64,000 nucleotides of DNA from Pseudomonas sp. G.S.17 (GTDB taxonomy: Bacteria; Pseudomonadota; Gammaproteobacteria; Pseudomonadales; Pseudomonadaceae): positions 2,787,501-2,851,500 of the forward strand of contig NZ_CP151076.1 in the NCBI RefSeq assembly GCF_038096165.1. Reading direction: 5' to 3'. The notes beneath the pieces are model-generated. The model worked only from the letters and a program-made list of their open reading frames with translations, was not told the origin of the DNA and searched no databases. Below are positions 16,903 through 25,416 of this stretch, piece after piece. Made by a program: the position numbers and the translations under genes. Position 1 is the first letter of the stretch. The number at the start of each line of letters is the position of its first letter.

Positions 16903-17784
16903 ATGGAATTTTTCTTCGAAGTGCTGATCGGCGGCCTGCTGGCCGGGGTCATGTACTCCTTGGTGGCCATCGGTTTCGTGCTGATCTTCAAGGCTTCGGG
17001 TGTGTTCAATTTTGCTCAGGGCGCCATGGTGCTGTTCGCCGCGTTGACCTTTGTCAGCCTGCTGGAACGCGGCCTGCCATTCTGGTGGGCATTCCTGGCG
17101 ACCCTCGCCACGATGGTGGCGCTGGCCTTGCTGATCGAAAAAGTGGTGCTGCGGCCATTGGTCAATCGTCCGCCGATCATCCTGTTCATGGCCACCCTCG
17201 GCCTGTCGTACATGATCGAAGGTCTGGCCCAGGCGCTCTGGGGCGCGCAGGTTCACGGCCTGGAGCTGGGCATTCCCGATGAGCCGCTGGAGATTCGCGG
17301 CATGCTGCTGTCGCAATTCGATCTGTTCGCCGCCGGGACTGCTGCCACGCTGGTGATAGCCCTGTCTCTGTTGTTCAACCGCACACGCATCGGCCTTTCC
17401 TTGCGCGCGGTGGCCGATGACCCGCTGGCTTCCCTCGCGGTTGGTATCCGGCTGCCGCGGATCTGGGCGGTGGTCTGGGCCGTGGCCGGTTTTGTCGGGC
17501 TGGTCGCCGGGCTGCTCTGGGGCGCACGACTGGGGGTGCAATTCTCCCTGTCGCTGGTGGTGCTCAAAGCGCTGCCGGTATTGATCATTGGCGGATTTTC
17601 CTCGATTGGCGGGGCGATTGCCGGTGGCTTGATCATCGGCGCCGCCGAAAAACTCGCCGAGATCTATCTCGGCCCAGTCATCGGCAGCGGCATCGAAAAC
17701 TGGGTGCCCTATGTGCTGGCGTTGCTGTTTTTGCTGGTTCGTCCTGCTGGCCTGTTTGGCGAGCGGGCGATCGAACGTGTCTGA
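16903..17784 (+). CDS. ABC transporter permease, LivH-type
   Basis: A 293-residue inner-membrane permease with about eight hydrophobic segments. LivH hallmarks are MYSLVAIGFVLIFKASGVFNFAQGAMV at the N-terminus and RAVADDPLASLAVGIR in the cytoplasmic loop that contacts the ATPase. The start follows the LivG-type stop by four bases with GGAG upstream. It forms the channel with the LivM-type protein that follows. Confidence 0.92.
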   Translation: MEFFFEVLIGGLLAGVMYSLVAIGFVLIFKASGVFNFAQGAMVLFAALTFVSLLERGLPFWWAFLATLATMVALALLIEKVVLRPLVNRPPIILFMATLGLSYMIEGLAQALWGAQVHGLELGIPDEPLEIRGMLLSQFDLFAAGTAATLVIALSLLFNRTRIGLSLRAVADDPLASLAVGIRLPRIWAVVWAVAGFVGLVAGLLWGARLGVQFSLSLVVLKALPVLIIGGFSSIGGAIAGGLIIGAAEKLAEIYLGPVIGSGIENWVPYVLALLFLLVRPAGLFGERAIERV

Positions 17785-17805
17785 CTTTCAGTAAGGATTA
17801 CTCCA

Positions 17806-18873
17806 ATGCTTTATCGAGAAGCTGGACAGCTCGCCACCCGTTATGCAGCAGAGCGCCGCATCTTTCGCTTGCGTCAGGACCGGATCGGGCTATTGGCCTT
17901 GTTGGCCTTTGCTTTCATCGGCGTGCCGTTGCTGGGCAACGACTACTGGTTCAGCGCAATTCTGATTCCGTTTTTGGTGCTGTCGCTGGCCGGTCTGGGC
18001 CTGAACCTGTTGACCGGTTACGCAGGCCAATTGTCCCTGGGGTCGGCAGCGTTCATGGCCGTCGGTGCCTTTGCCGCCTACAACCTGCAATTGCGGATAC
18101 CGGGGATGCCACTGCTGCTCGGTTTCGCCCTGGGCGGTGTGGTCGCGGCGGCGGTAGCTCTGCTGTTTGGTTTGCCCAGTCTGCGCATCAAGGGGTTCTA
18201 TCTACTGGTATCGACCCTGGCTGCGCAGTTCGTGGTGGAGTGGGTGCTGACCAAATTCAGCTGGTTCACCAATGACAATGCGTCAGGGGTCATCACCTCG
18301 CCACCGCTGATCATTGCCGGGCTGAATTTCAGCTCTCCCGCAGGGCGTTACCTGCTGACCCTGAGCCTGGTGGTGCTGTTGTTCTGGCTCGGCAAAAATC
18401 TGGTGCGCAGTGAATTGGGCCGCAACTGGATGGCGGTGCGCGACATGGATACTGCTGCTGCGGTCATCGGCATCCGCCTGTTCAAGGCGAAGTTGCTGGC
18501 CTTCGCCATCAGCGGCTTTTATCTGGGCATCGCCGGTTCGCTGTGGGCATTCGCCTATCTGGGCACTGTCGAGCCGCACGGCTTTGACTTGAGCCGTTCG
18601 TTCCAGGTGCTGTTCATCATCATTATCGGCGGGCTGGGAAGTGTGGCCGGCAACTTCCTCGGCGCGGCGTTCATCGTGTTGTTTCCCATCCTGCTGGGCA
18701 ATCTCAGCGCTTTGCTGCCGGTCGGCCTGGTCGATTCCGGGCAGCTGGAAAATATTCAGAAGATGCTCTTCGGGGCTTTGATCATCGCGTTTCTGATCAA
18801 GGAACCTGAAGGGCTGGCGCGCCTCTGGCAGCGCTTTCGGCAGCGCGCGCGAGTCTGGCCGCTGCGTTATTGA
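17806..18873 (+). CDS. ABC transporter permease, LivM-type
   Basis: A 355-residue permease of the LivM class. Family segments are GLGLNLLTGYAGQLSLGSAAFMAVGA, GLPSLRIKGFYLLVSTLAAQF and RNWMAVRDMDTAAAVIGIRLFKAK, the last being the ATPase-coupling loop. AAGGATTACTCC gives a good ribosome binding site. It is co-transcribed with its neighbours and pairs with the LivH-type permease. Confidence 0.92.
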   Translation: MLYREAGQLATRYAAERRIFRLRQDRIGLLALLAFAFIGVPLLGNDYWFSAILIPFLVLSLAGLGLNLLTGYAGQLSLGSAAFMAVGAFAAYNLQLRIPGMPLLLGFALGGVVAAAVALLFGLPSLRIKGFYLLVSTLAAQFVVEWVLTKFSWFTNDNASGVITSPPLIIAGLNFSSPAGRYLLTLSLVVLLFWLGKNLVRSELGRNWMAVRDMDTAAAVIGIRLFKAKLLAFAISGFYLGIAGSLWAFAYLGTVEPHGFDLSRSFQVLFIIIIGGLGSVAGNFLGAAFIVLFPILLGNLSALLPVGLVDSGQLENIQKMLFGALIIAFLIKEPEGLARLWQRFRQRARVWPLRY

Positions 18874-18925
18874 TCGACCTATTTCCCACAAAAAACGCCA
18901 CGTGCACTCTTAAAGGAATCTGCCT

Positions 18926-20254
18926 ATGAACCACCGAAAAAACCTGCAACGCCTGGCACTTGGTCTGGCCCTTCTGGGCTCTGGACTGGCGGCAACGGCG
19001 CAAGCGGCCAACGAGCAATACTTTCCCTTGCAGAGTTATCGGGTCGGACCTTACGCCGCAGGCGGCACCGGTTTTTTCGGTGGCTTTATCGATTACATGC
19101 AGTACATCAACGACAACGGCGGGGTAAACGGGGTCAAGTTGACCTGGTCGGAATGCGAAACCGAGTACGTGGTCGAGAAGGGCGTTGAATGCTACGAACG
19201 CCTCAAAGGTGGCCCCAATGGCGCTCCGGCCGCAGCCACCAATCCGCTGTCGGTGGGAATTGCCTACGCGACCCTGGAGCGCTCGACCGCCGACAAGCTG
19301 CCGTTGATCACCATCAATCACGGGCGCACCGACTCCACTGACGGCAGCGTATTTCCGTATGTTTTCCCGTTGCAGTTGAACCCGTATTCGGAAGTCTCGG
19401 CCATCGTCAATTACATCGGTCAGCGCGAAGGTGGCGTGGCATCCCTCAAAGGCAAGAAAATCGCCGTGCTTTACCACGGCTCGCCATACGGCAAGGAAAC
19501 CAACGGTGTGCTGGAAACCCTGGCAAAAAACTACGGGTTTGAATTGACCGCCCTGGAAGTGCCGCATCCCGGCAACGAACAGCAATCGCAATGGCTGAAC
19601 ATCCGTCGTCTCAAACCAGACTGGGTGATTCTGCGTGGCTGGGGCGTTATGAATCCGGTGGCTCTCAAGTCAGCACAGAAGGTAGGTTTCCCCGCAGATC
19701 ACATCATCGGCAATATCTGGAGTAACTCCGAAGAAGACGTGATCCCTGCCGGCGGCGCCGCCAAAGGCTTCATTTCCATCACGACCCACCCGTCCGGTAC
19801 GAATTTCCCAGTGCTGGAAGGCATCAAGAAATCCGTGCTCGACAAGGGCCAGGGCAATCTGGCCGATGCCAAGCGGTTCGGCACCGTTTACTACAACCTC
19901 GGCGTTGTGAACGGCATTCTCAATGTCGAGGCGTTGCGTATTGCGCAAGCCCGATTCGGTGACAAGCCGCTCACCGGCGAGCAGGTGCGCTGGGGCTTCG
20001 AACACCTGAATCTGGACGACGCTCGCCTGCAAGCGTTGGGCGCCAAGGGGCTGGTTCAACCCTTGAAACTGTCCTGCGCCGACCATGAAGGTGGCGGTGC
20101 GGTGCGTTTTCAGCAATGGGATGGGCAGCGCTGGAACCTGATCAGTGACTGGGTGCAGGCTGACCGCGCCTTGTTGCGGCCGATCATCGAAGCCTCCGCC
20201 GCGCAGTATGCCAAGGAAAAAGGCATCACCCCTCGCGATTGCAGTAAGGAGTAA
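18926..20254 (+). CDS. Periplasmic binding protein of the Liv-type importer
   Basis: A 442-residue Leu/Ile/Val-binding-protein-like periplasmic receptor (Peripla_BP_6 class). The signal peptide runs to about AQAAN. The mature part begins NEQYFPLQSYRVGPYAAGGTGFFGG and includes INDNGGVNGVKLTWSECETEY, the usual first-lobe turn. It is longer than classical LivK (about 370) and resembles binding proteins of transporters for aromatic or unusual carbon compounds. Four cysteines are visible in the mature part. It delivers substrate to the two permeases encoded just before it. From the promoter context I infer a sulfur-containing ligand. Confidence 0.88.
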   Translation: MNHRKNLQRLALGLALLGSGLAATAQAANEQYFPLQSYRVGPYAAGGTGFFGGFIDYMQYINDNGGVNGVKLTWSECETEYVVEKGVECYERLKGGPNGAPAAATNPLSVGIAYATLERSTADKLPLITINHGRTDSTDGSVFPYVFPLQLNPYSEVSAIVNYIGQREGGVASLKGKKIAVLYHGSPYGKETNGVLETLAKNYGFELTALEVPHPGNEQQSQWLNIRRLKPDWVILRGWGVMNPVALKSAQKVGFPADHIIGNIWSNSEEDVIPAGGAAKGFISITTHPSGTNFPVLEGIKKSVLDKGQGNLADAKRFGTVYYNLGVVNGILNVEALRIAQARFGDKPLTGEQVRWGFEHLNLDDARLQALGAKGLVQPLKLSCADHEGGGAVRFQQWDGQRWNLISDWVQADRALLRPIIEASAAQYAKEKGITPRDCSKE

Positions 20255-20263
20255 TAAGTCCTG

Positions 20264-21040
20264 ATGAGCCAGATCCCGCACGCCAGCCTGTCCGCCGAAA
20301 CCATTCTGTCGGTGGAGCAGGTCGAGGTGTTTTACGAGCAATCCATCCTCGCGCTGCGCGGGATCAGCCTGCAGGTGCGTCAAGGCCAGATGGTCGCGCT
20401 GCTGGGCGCCAACGGGGCGGGCAAAAGCACCACCCTCAAGGCGATCTCCAATCTGATTCGCGCCGAACGGGGTGAAGTGGTCAGTGGCCAGATTCACTAC
20501 CTTGGGCAATCCATCGCTCGCTCCGACCCGGCCGCACTGGTCAGGGCGGGGCTGGCGCAAGTGTTGGAAGGGCGACACTGCTTCACTCACTTGAGCGTCG
20601 AGCAGAATCTGCTGATCGGGGCGTTCGTGTCGCGGCCTTCACGCACTGAACTCAAGTCCAGGCTGGAGAAAGTCTACGGCTACTTTCCCCGGTTGCGTCT
20701 GCTGCGCAAGCGCTTGACGGGCTACACCTCCGGCGGGGAGCAACAAATGGTAGCCATCGGCCGGGCATTGATGTCCGAGCCGCGCCTGCTGTTGCTCGAT
20801 GAGCCGTCCATGGGTCTTGCGCCGCAGGTGGTCGAAGAGATCTTTGACATTCTGGCCCGACTCAATCGCGACGAAGGGCTGAGCCTGTTGGTGGCTGAAC
20901 AGAACATTAACCTGGCTCTGGATTACGCGCAGTTTGCCTATGTACTGGAGAACGGTCGGGTGGTCGACTCCGGCGCGGCGGCCGAGTTGGCCGGACGCGA
21001 GGACATCCAGAACTACTACCTGGGGGCGGCAAACTGTTGA
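20264..21040 (+). CDS. ABC transporter ATPase, LivF-type
   Basis: A 258-residue second ATPase completing the importer. Walker A is GANGAGKST, the signature is YTSGGEQQMVAIGRAL and Walker B is LLLLDEPSMGLAP, the last typical of LivF. The AAGGAG at the end of the binding-protein gene is its ribosome binding site. It ends 10 bases from the convergent sfnR stop, with no room for a separate terminator. Confidence 0.92.
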   Translation: MSQIPHASLSAETILSVEQVEVFYEQSILALRGISLQVRQGQMVALLGANGAGKSTTLKAISNLIRAERGEVVSGQIHYLGQSIARSDPAALVRAGLAQVLEGRHCFTHLSVEQNLLIGAFVSRPSRTELKSRLEKVYGYFPRLRLLRKRLTGYTSGGEQQMVAIGRALMSEPRLLLLDEPSMGLAPQVVEEIFDILARLNRDEGLSLLVAEQNINLALDYAQFAYVLENGRVVDSGAAAELAGREDIQNYYLGAANC

Positions 21041-21050
21041 TAGCGCGAGG

Positions 21051-22151
21051 TTAAATCGACAGGTGCAACATCCGGTCGCCCTGGACGGGCTGTGCAGGGC
21101 GCCGTTTGTTGACCGCCAGTTCGCCGATCTTGATCAGTCGTGTACGGGTAACGTTGCGGCTCAACCCCAGCAGATTGGCAGTGTGCACCTGGTTGTAGTG
21201 GCTGAAGCGATAGGCTGCGCGCAGCAACGAGTCTTCGACCTGTTCATGCAGGGCTCCGGCCTGCTCCTCGAACAACTTCTGAAACGCCCGGTCCAGCAGG
21301 GCCTGGGCCGAGTTGTCGCTGGCAGAATTGTCGTCATGACGTTCGATCCGCATGTTGGACATACGCAGGTCCTGGGCCTGAATGATGCCATCGCGGCAAA
21401 TCAGCAGCGTATGGTGGATCACGTTCTCCAGTTCGCGAATGTTTCCCGGCCAGCCATAGGCTTTCAGGCGTCGTTCGGCGTCTGCAGTGAGCTGGATTTG
21501 GCCATAGCCCAAACGTTGGCTGTAGCTCTGAATAAAGTGCTGGGTCAGCGGCAGAATATCTCCCGGACGCTCGCGCAGGGGGCTCAGTTCCAGGCTGACC
21601 ACATCCAGACGGTAAAACAGGTCTTCGCGGAAGTGGCCGGCATTAATGGCTTTCTCCAGTTGCACGTTGGTGGCTGCCAGCACGCGCACGTCGATGGGAA
21701 TGCTTTTTCTCGACCCCAGGCGGACCACTTCGCGTTCCTGGAGTACTCGCAGCAGCTTGACCTGGATCGGCATCGGCAAATCGCCGATCTCATCAAGAAA
21801 CAGCGTGCCGCCGTTGGCTTCTTCAAACCAGCCCGCCTTGGCGCTCAGGGCTCCGGTGAAAGCGCCTTTTTCATGGCCAAACAGTTCGGCTTCCACCAGC
21901 GACTCGGAAAAAGCCCCGCAGTTGACCGCAATGAATGGCCGGTTCTGACGGGCACTGAGATTGTGGATATGGCGAGCCACCAGTTCCTTGCCAGTGCCGG
22001 TTTCGCCGATGATCAGCACACTGGCCTCGCTGGGCGCGATTTGTTGCAGGTGGGCCAGCAAGGCGCGTGATTTCGGGTCTTCGAATACCTGCGCGGTGGC
22101 ACGGATCGAGGTCGCCAGTGCCGGGGAGGGCGGTAGGGTAAGCAATTGCAT
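21051..22151 (-). CDS. sfnR: Sigma-54-dependent activator SfnR
   Basis: A 366-residue enhancer-binding protein without an N-terminal sensor domain, as known for SfnR. Walker A GETGTGKE lies at 49-56 and the sigma-54 contact loop GAFTGA at 96-101. LFLDEIGDLP is Walker B, and the C-terminal helix-turn-helix is in NLLGLSRNVTRTRLIKI. Without a receiver or GAF domain it is presumably controlled by its own level; in Pseudomonas putida, sfnR is itself under CysB. The ATG at 22151 has AGGGA upstream and is preferred to 22208, which would overlap msuC. It is the last gene of msuD-msuC-sfnR. The CTGTTG/CAACA dyads at three promoters here are its probable sites. Confidence 0.92.
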   Translation of the reverse strand: MQLLTLPPSPALATSIRATAQVFEDPKSRALLAHLQQIAPSEASVLIIGETGTGKELVARHIHNLSARQNRPFIAVNCGAFSESLVEAELFGHEKGAFTGALSAKAGWFEEANGGTLFLDEIGDLPMPIQVKLLRVLQEREVVRLGSRKSIPIDVRVLAATNVQLEKAINAGHFREDLFYRLDVVSLELSPLRERPGDILPLTQHFIQSYSQRLGYGQIQLTADAERRLKAYGWPGNIRELENVIHHTLLICRDGIIQAQDLRMSNMRIERHDDNSASDNSAQALLDRAFQKLFEEQAGALHEQVEDSLLRAAYRFSHYNQVHTANLLGLSRNVTRTRLIKIGELAVNKRRPAQPVQGDRMLHLSI

Positions 22152-22162
22152 GGCGGTTTTCC

Positions 22163-23350
22163 CTACGAATAGAAAGTCGGTTCGGGCAGAGCTTGATTCA
22201 ATGCCCAATTGCCCAATTCATTGAGTTTGTAATCCAGCGAGTCGTGCAGGCTCTGGGTGCGCAGATTGCGCCAGTGGCGATCCAGACCCACGGACGCATG
22301 GGTGGAGCGCGCGCCGGTGACCTCGAAGACCTTGTTGCAGATTTCCAGGCCGTTACGGCTGGCTGCAACCTTTACCGTGGCGATGTCTACTGCCAGTTTG
22401 CCCCGTTCAGTCACGCTCAGTTGCGAACCTTTGGCCCAGGCGGCGTCCAGGTTGTCGACAGCCCGTTCGAACAGGGCGCGGGTGCTTTCAAGACCTACCC
22501 AGAAATCACCGAAGTGGTTAAGCACGTATGGATCTTCGCTACTCCTCGATGCGGTGGATTTGAACCATGGCCGGCTCTCTTCCAGAGTGTATTTGCGCGC
22601 TTCTTCAAAGGCGCCTTCGGCGATACCCAGAAAGATATTGGCGAAGTGCAGTTGCGCGATCAGCGGCCTGAGACAGGCAGACGGTGTGCTCAACGGACCC
22701 GGATCGAGCAGCAGTTCCGATTCCTCGACCCGGACCCGCTCAAACGTCGCGCTGCCGCTGTCGGTCTGACGCTGGCCCATGTTCTCCCAGTCGTTATGCA
22801 GGGTAATTCCCGAGCGTGCGCTGGGCAGCGCGGCGATCAGCAGCTTGCCGCCGGCTTGCGGGTCTACTGCCGAGGCAATAAGCATCTCTGAAATGTTGGC
22901 GCCGGAGCAGAAGCTTTTCTTGCCGGAAAACTCACGCCAGCCGCCCAGGTTCTTGACCACGGTGCGGGTATCAAGTGGGTTCAGCGCGTTGCCCCAGAAC
23001 CAGTTTTTTCGTGCAGTGAGTTCGAACCACGGTTGCCACTGCTCGGGTTTGCCGAACAGGCGAACCGTGGCCAGCATCAGGTGATGGAACCCCAGAACGT
23101 GGGCCAACGAGCTGTCGACTCTGGCGAATTCGCGCACCACTTCGAACGTTTCACGCCAGGTCGCACCCTGACCGCCAAATTGACGCGGGATGCTCAAGGA
23201 CAAAAGACCGCTTTGGCGCAAGGCATCACGCTGGGCGACGGGGGTGCCGCCTTGGTGATCACGTTCCACCGCCGTGCGGGCGAATTCGATCGCCAGTTGC
23301 CGGGCAGTTTCCAGGGGCGATACCAGGGTGTTTTGCAGTGTTGCAGTCAT
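22163..23350 (-). CDS. msuC: Methanesulfinate monooxygenase MsuC (acyl-CoA dehydrogenase fold)
   Basis: A 395-residue FMNH2-dependent monooxygenase with the acyl-CoA dehydrogenase fold, matching the length and gene position of Pseudomonas aeruginosa PA2355 (MsuC). It should convert methanesulfinate, the product of SfnG, to methanesulfonate. Features are LSLSIPRQFGGQGATWRE, the central GGWREFSGKKSFCSGA and the C-terminal LDRHWRNLRTQSLHD. The ATG at 23350 has GAGGT six bases upstream. It lies between msuD and sfnR in one leftward operon. It is a distant relative of the DszC-like protein at 12.1-13.4 kb. Confidence 0.9.
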   Translation of the reverse strand: MTATLQNTLVSPLETARQLAIEFARTAVERDHQGGTPVAQRDALRQSGLLSLSIPRQFGGQGATWRETFEVVREFARVDSSLAHVLGFHHLMLATVRLFGKPEQWQPWFELTARKNWFWGNALNPLDTRTVVKNLGGWREFSGKKSFCSGANISEMLIASAVDPQAGGKLLIAALPSARSGITLHNDWENMGQRQTDSGSATFERVRVEESELLLDPGPLSTPSACLRPLIAQLHFANIFLGIAEGAFEEARKYTLEESRPWFKSTASRSSEDPYVLNHFGDFWVGLESTRALFERAVDNLDAAWAKGSQLSVTERGKLAVDIATVKVAASRNGLEICNKVFEVTGARSTHASVGLDRHWRNLRTQSLHDSLDYKLNELGNWALNQALPEPTFYS

Positions 23351-23491
23351 GGATAACCTCAAAGTTGCAGCGCCGGACGGTCGGTCTTCACGTCAGGCCT
23401 GGGGTCTGCCGGCGCGCATGGGCACACAGGCTGCGATGTCATTGTTCAATCGCAGTCTTTGTCAGCACTGGCGGGTGAGCGTGTCTCGGGT

Positions 23492-24628
23492 TCACTTCTG
23501 TGGCGGCAGATCGTTGGCGATCATTTCGCCGAACGGTCCAGTCAGGTTGGTGATGCCGCGTCCGGCCAGGCTGCGGTACGGTTCCGGCAACAACGGGAAA
23601 ACCAGTTCGGCGAAGCGATAGGCTTCTTCCAGATGGGGATAACCCGAGAAAATGAAGCTCTCGATGCCCAAGTCGGCGTATTCCTTGATGCGCTCGGCCA
23701 CTTCCTGAGGGTTGCCCACCAACGCCGTGCCCGCACCGCCACGCACCAGACCGACCCCGGCCCACAGGTTCGGGGCGATTTCCAGGTTGTCGCGACGTCC
23801 GTCGTGCAAGGCCGCCATGCGCCGTTGGCCTTCGGAATCAAAGCGCGAGAAAGACTTCTGCGCAGCGGCGATGATTTCGTCGCTGATGTGCTCGATCAGT
23901 TTGCTGGCGGCTTGCCAGGCTTCGGCGCTGGTCTCGCGTACGATCACGTGCAGGCGAATGCCGAACTTCAGGGTGCGACCTTTGCGTGCCGCGCGTTCAC
24001 GCACGTCGGCCAGTTTTTCCGCAACCGCAGCCGGCGGTTCGCCCCAGGTCAAGTAAACGTCCACTTGCTCGGCGGCCAGATCGTGGGCGGCCTCGGAAGA
24101 ACCGCCGAAGTACAACGGCGGGTAGGGTTTCTGGATCGGCGGATACAGCGCCTTGGCGTTCTGCACGCGCAGGTGCTTGCCTTCGAAATCCACGGCTTCG
24201 CCTTGCAGCACCCGACGCCAGATCTGCAGGAATTCGTCAGTGACTTCGTAGCGCTCGCTGTGATCGAGGAAGCTGCCGTCGCCACGGTTTTCGTCCGGAT
24301 CACCGCCGGTCACGACGTTGATCAACAGACGACCGCCCGACAAGCGATCCAGGGTCGCCGCCATACGCGCCGATACCGTTGGGGAAATGATCCCCGGGCG
24401 GATCGCCACCAGGTATTTCAAGCGTTCGGTCAGCGGCACCAGTGCCGAAGCGATCACCCACGAGTCTTCGCAGGAGCGCCCGGTGGGAATCAACACGCCG
24501 TGGTAACCGAGGTCGTCAGCGGCTTGGGCCACCTGTTTCAGGTAATTCAACGTGACCGGTCGCGCGCCTTTGCTGGTGCCAAGGTAGTGGCCGTCGCCGT
24601 GGGTTGGAAGAAACCAGAAAACATCCAT
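23492..24628 (-). CDS. msuD: FMNH2-dependent (methane/alkane)sulfonate monooxygenase MsuD/SsuD
   Basis: A 378-residue luciferase-like monooxygenase that splits a sulfonate to sulfite and aldehyde. The family pattern is clear: [23 protein letters not shown] at the start, [34 protein letters not shown] and [21 protein letters not shown]. The family includes alkanesulfonate (SsuD) and methanesulfonate (MsuD) enzymes; the neighbours msuC and sfnR favour MsuD. The usual partner reductase msuE is not upstream. A 141-base gap separates it from msuC. A sigma-54 promoter lies about 120 bases upstream. Confidence 0.9.
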   Translation of the reverse strand: MDVFWFLPTHGDGHYLGTSKGARPVTLNYLKQVAQAADDLGYHGVLIPTGRSCEDSWVIASALVPLTERLKYLVAIRPGIISPTVSARMAATLDRLSGGRLLINVVTGGDPDENRGDGSFLDHSERYEVTDEFLQIWRRVLQGEAVDFEGKHLRVQNAKALYPPIQKPYPPLYFGGSSEAAHDLAAEQVDVYLTWGEPPAAVAEKLADVRERAARKGRTLKFGIRLHVIVRETSAEAWQAASKLIEHISDEIIAAAQKSFSRFDSEGQRRMAALHDGRRDNLEIAPNLWAGVGLVRGGAGTALVGNPQEVAERIKEYADLGIESFIFSGYPHLEEAYRFAELVFPLLPEPYRSLAGRGITNLTGPFGEMIANDLPPQK

Positions 24629-24745
24629 GACAAATCCTTCAAGCTTGAAAGCTCAGGTTGGAAAATGCATTTCTGGAATACAACGCATGCCGTGATAAAC
24701 CGCTTGGCGTGCATCACCGATCCTGAAATACGAGACCAGCAATAG

Positions 24746-24761
24746 AGCAAGAGATGTACCA
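24746..24761 (-). promoter_or_regulatory. Sigma-54 (-24/-12) promoter of msuD-msuC-sfnR
   Basis: Read leftward: TGGTACA-TCTC-TTGCT. The -12 box is perfect, the -24 box has two changes, and GG-N10-GC spacing is kept. Predicted start is near 24735, giving a leader of about 107 bases before msuD. Confidence 0.8.
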
Positions 24762-24833
24762 CTTCGCTTATCCGCCTGTTTGGCGGCTCGCAGGCAAGAC
24801 AAACACCAAGCGGGCTGTTGTTTAATTAGCGGA

Positions 24834-24862
24834 ATGTTGAATAAGTGTGGCTACAGCAACAG
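24834..24862. promoter_or_regulatory. Proposed SfnR enhancer site of msuD
   Basis: Read leftward, CTGTTG (24862-24857) and CAACAT (24839-24834) are separated by 17 bases. The arms start 101 and 78 bases before the T of the -24 element, against 103 and 80 at the other two promoters. The first arm is part of a 15-base palindrome, CAGCAACAGTTGCTG, at 24854-24868. Confidence 0.7.
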
Positions 24863-24868
24863 TTGCTG

Positions 24869-25416
24869 GCGAGTCAGTGGTGGGTCCCGATAGCGCGCCT
24901 GATCTCGTTGTCCCATCCATTGATGCGCTGCTGAAAACAGATTCTGACCGCGCACTTTGCACACGCAGCTGAGCACGAGCAAAGCACTTGTGGACCATCA
25001 CGCCGGAGACGGTGAAGCAGCTCAAACATACCGCCCTACATCGTGCCAGTGTCGGACCAGACGCTTGCATAGTGCGCCAGATGTTGAGCCACGTTTATCA
25101 ATGGAACGCTGTTAATTATCACGTTTACTCATTACCTATTGGTTAATTTCAGATTTCGATTCGTCGATGTTGAGTTGGGCTACGAGGTAGTAGCACGTAC
25201 GTACAATTTGCATTATGCGATGCTCGTTAAGCTGGAATTGGCCGCAAATAATTGTCTTTGGCATTCTGATTCAGGCTGGGCAGGTGACTCACCTTTGCCA
25301 TGTGACATTGTGATGCTACTCAACTGTTTATTGCTCTCTCGACCTGTTTCAAAGGAAAAGCGAGAGCGCGGGACAGAACGGAAGATCCACCCCCACTCGT
25401 TCGGAAGGAATCTGAA
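24869..25416. other. Non-coding stretch before the secreted hydrolase gene
   Basis: These 548 bases contain short open frames but none with a recognisable family or good ribosome binding site. I see no repeat, terminator or RNA gene here. The base composition becomes more AT-rich after 25080. The hydrolase promoter probably lies within the last 150 bases. Confidence 0.5.

Noticed and set aside
20934..22070. 378-codon rightward frame opposite sfnR
   Set aside because: Antisense of an unambiguous sigma-54 activator; no domain signature.
23459..24745. 428-codon rightward frame opposite msuD
   Set aside because: Antisense of a clear SsuD/MsuD protein.
24822..25070. 82-codon leftward frame upstream of msuD
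   Set aside because: Overlaps the proposed enhancer site, has no family features and no ribosome binding site.
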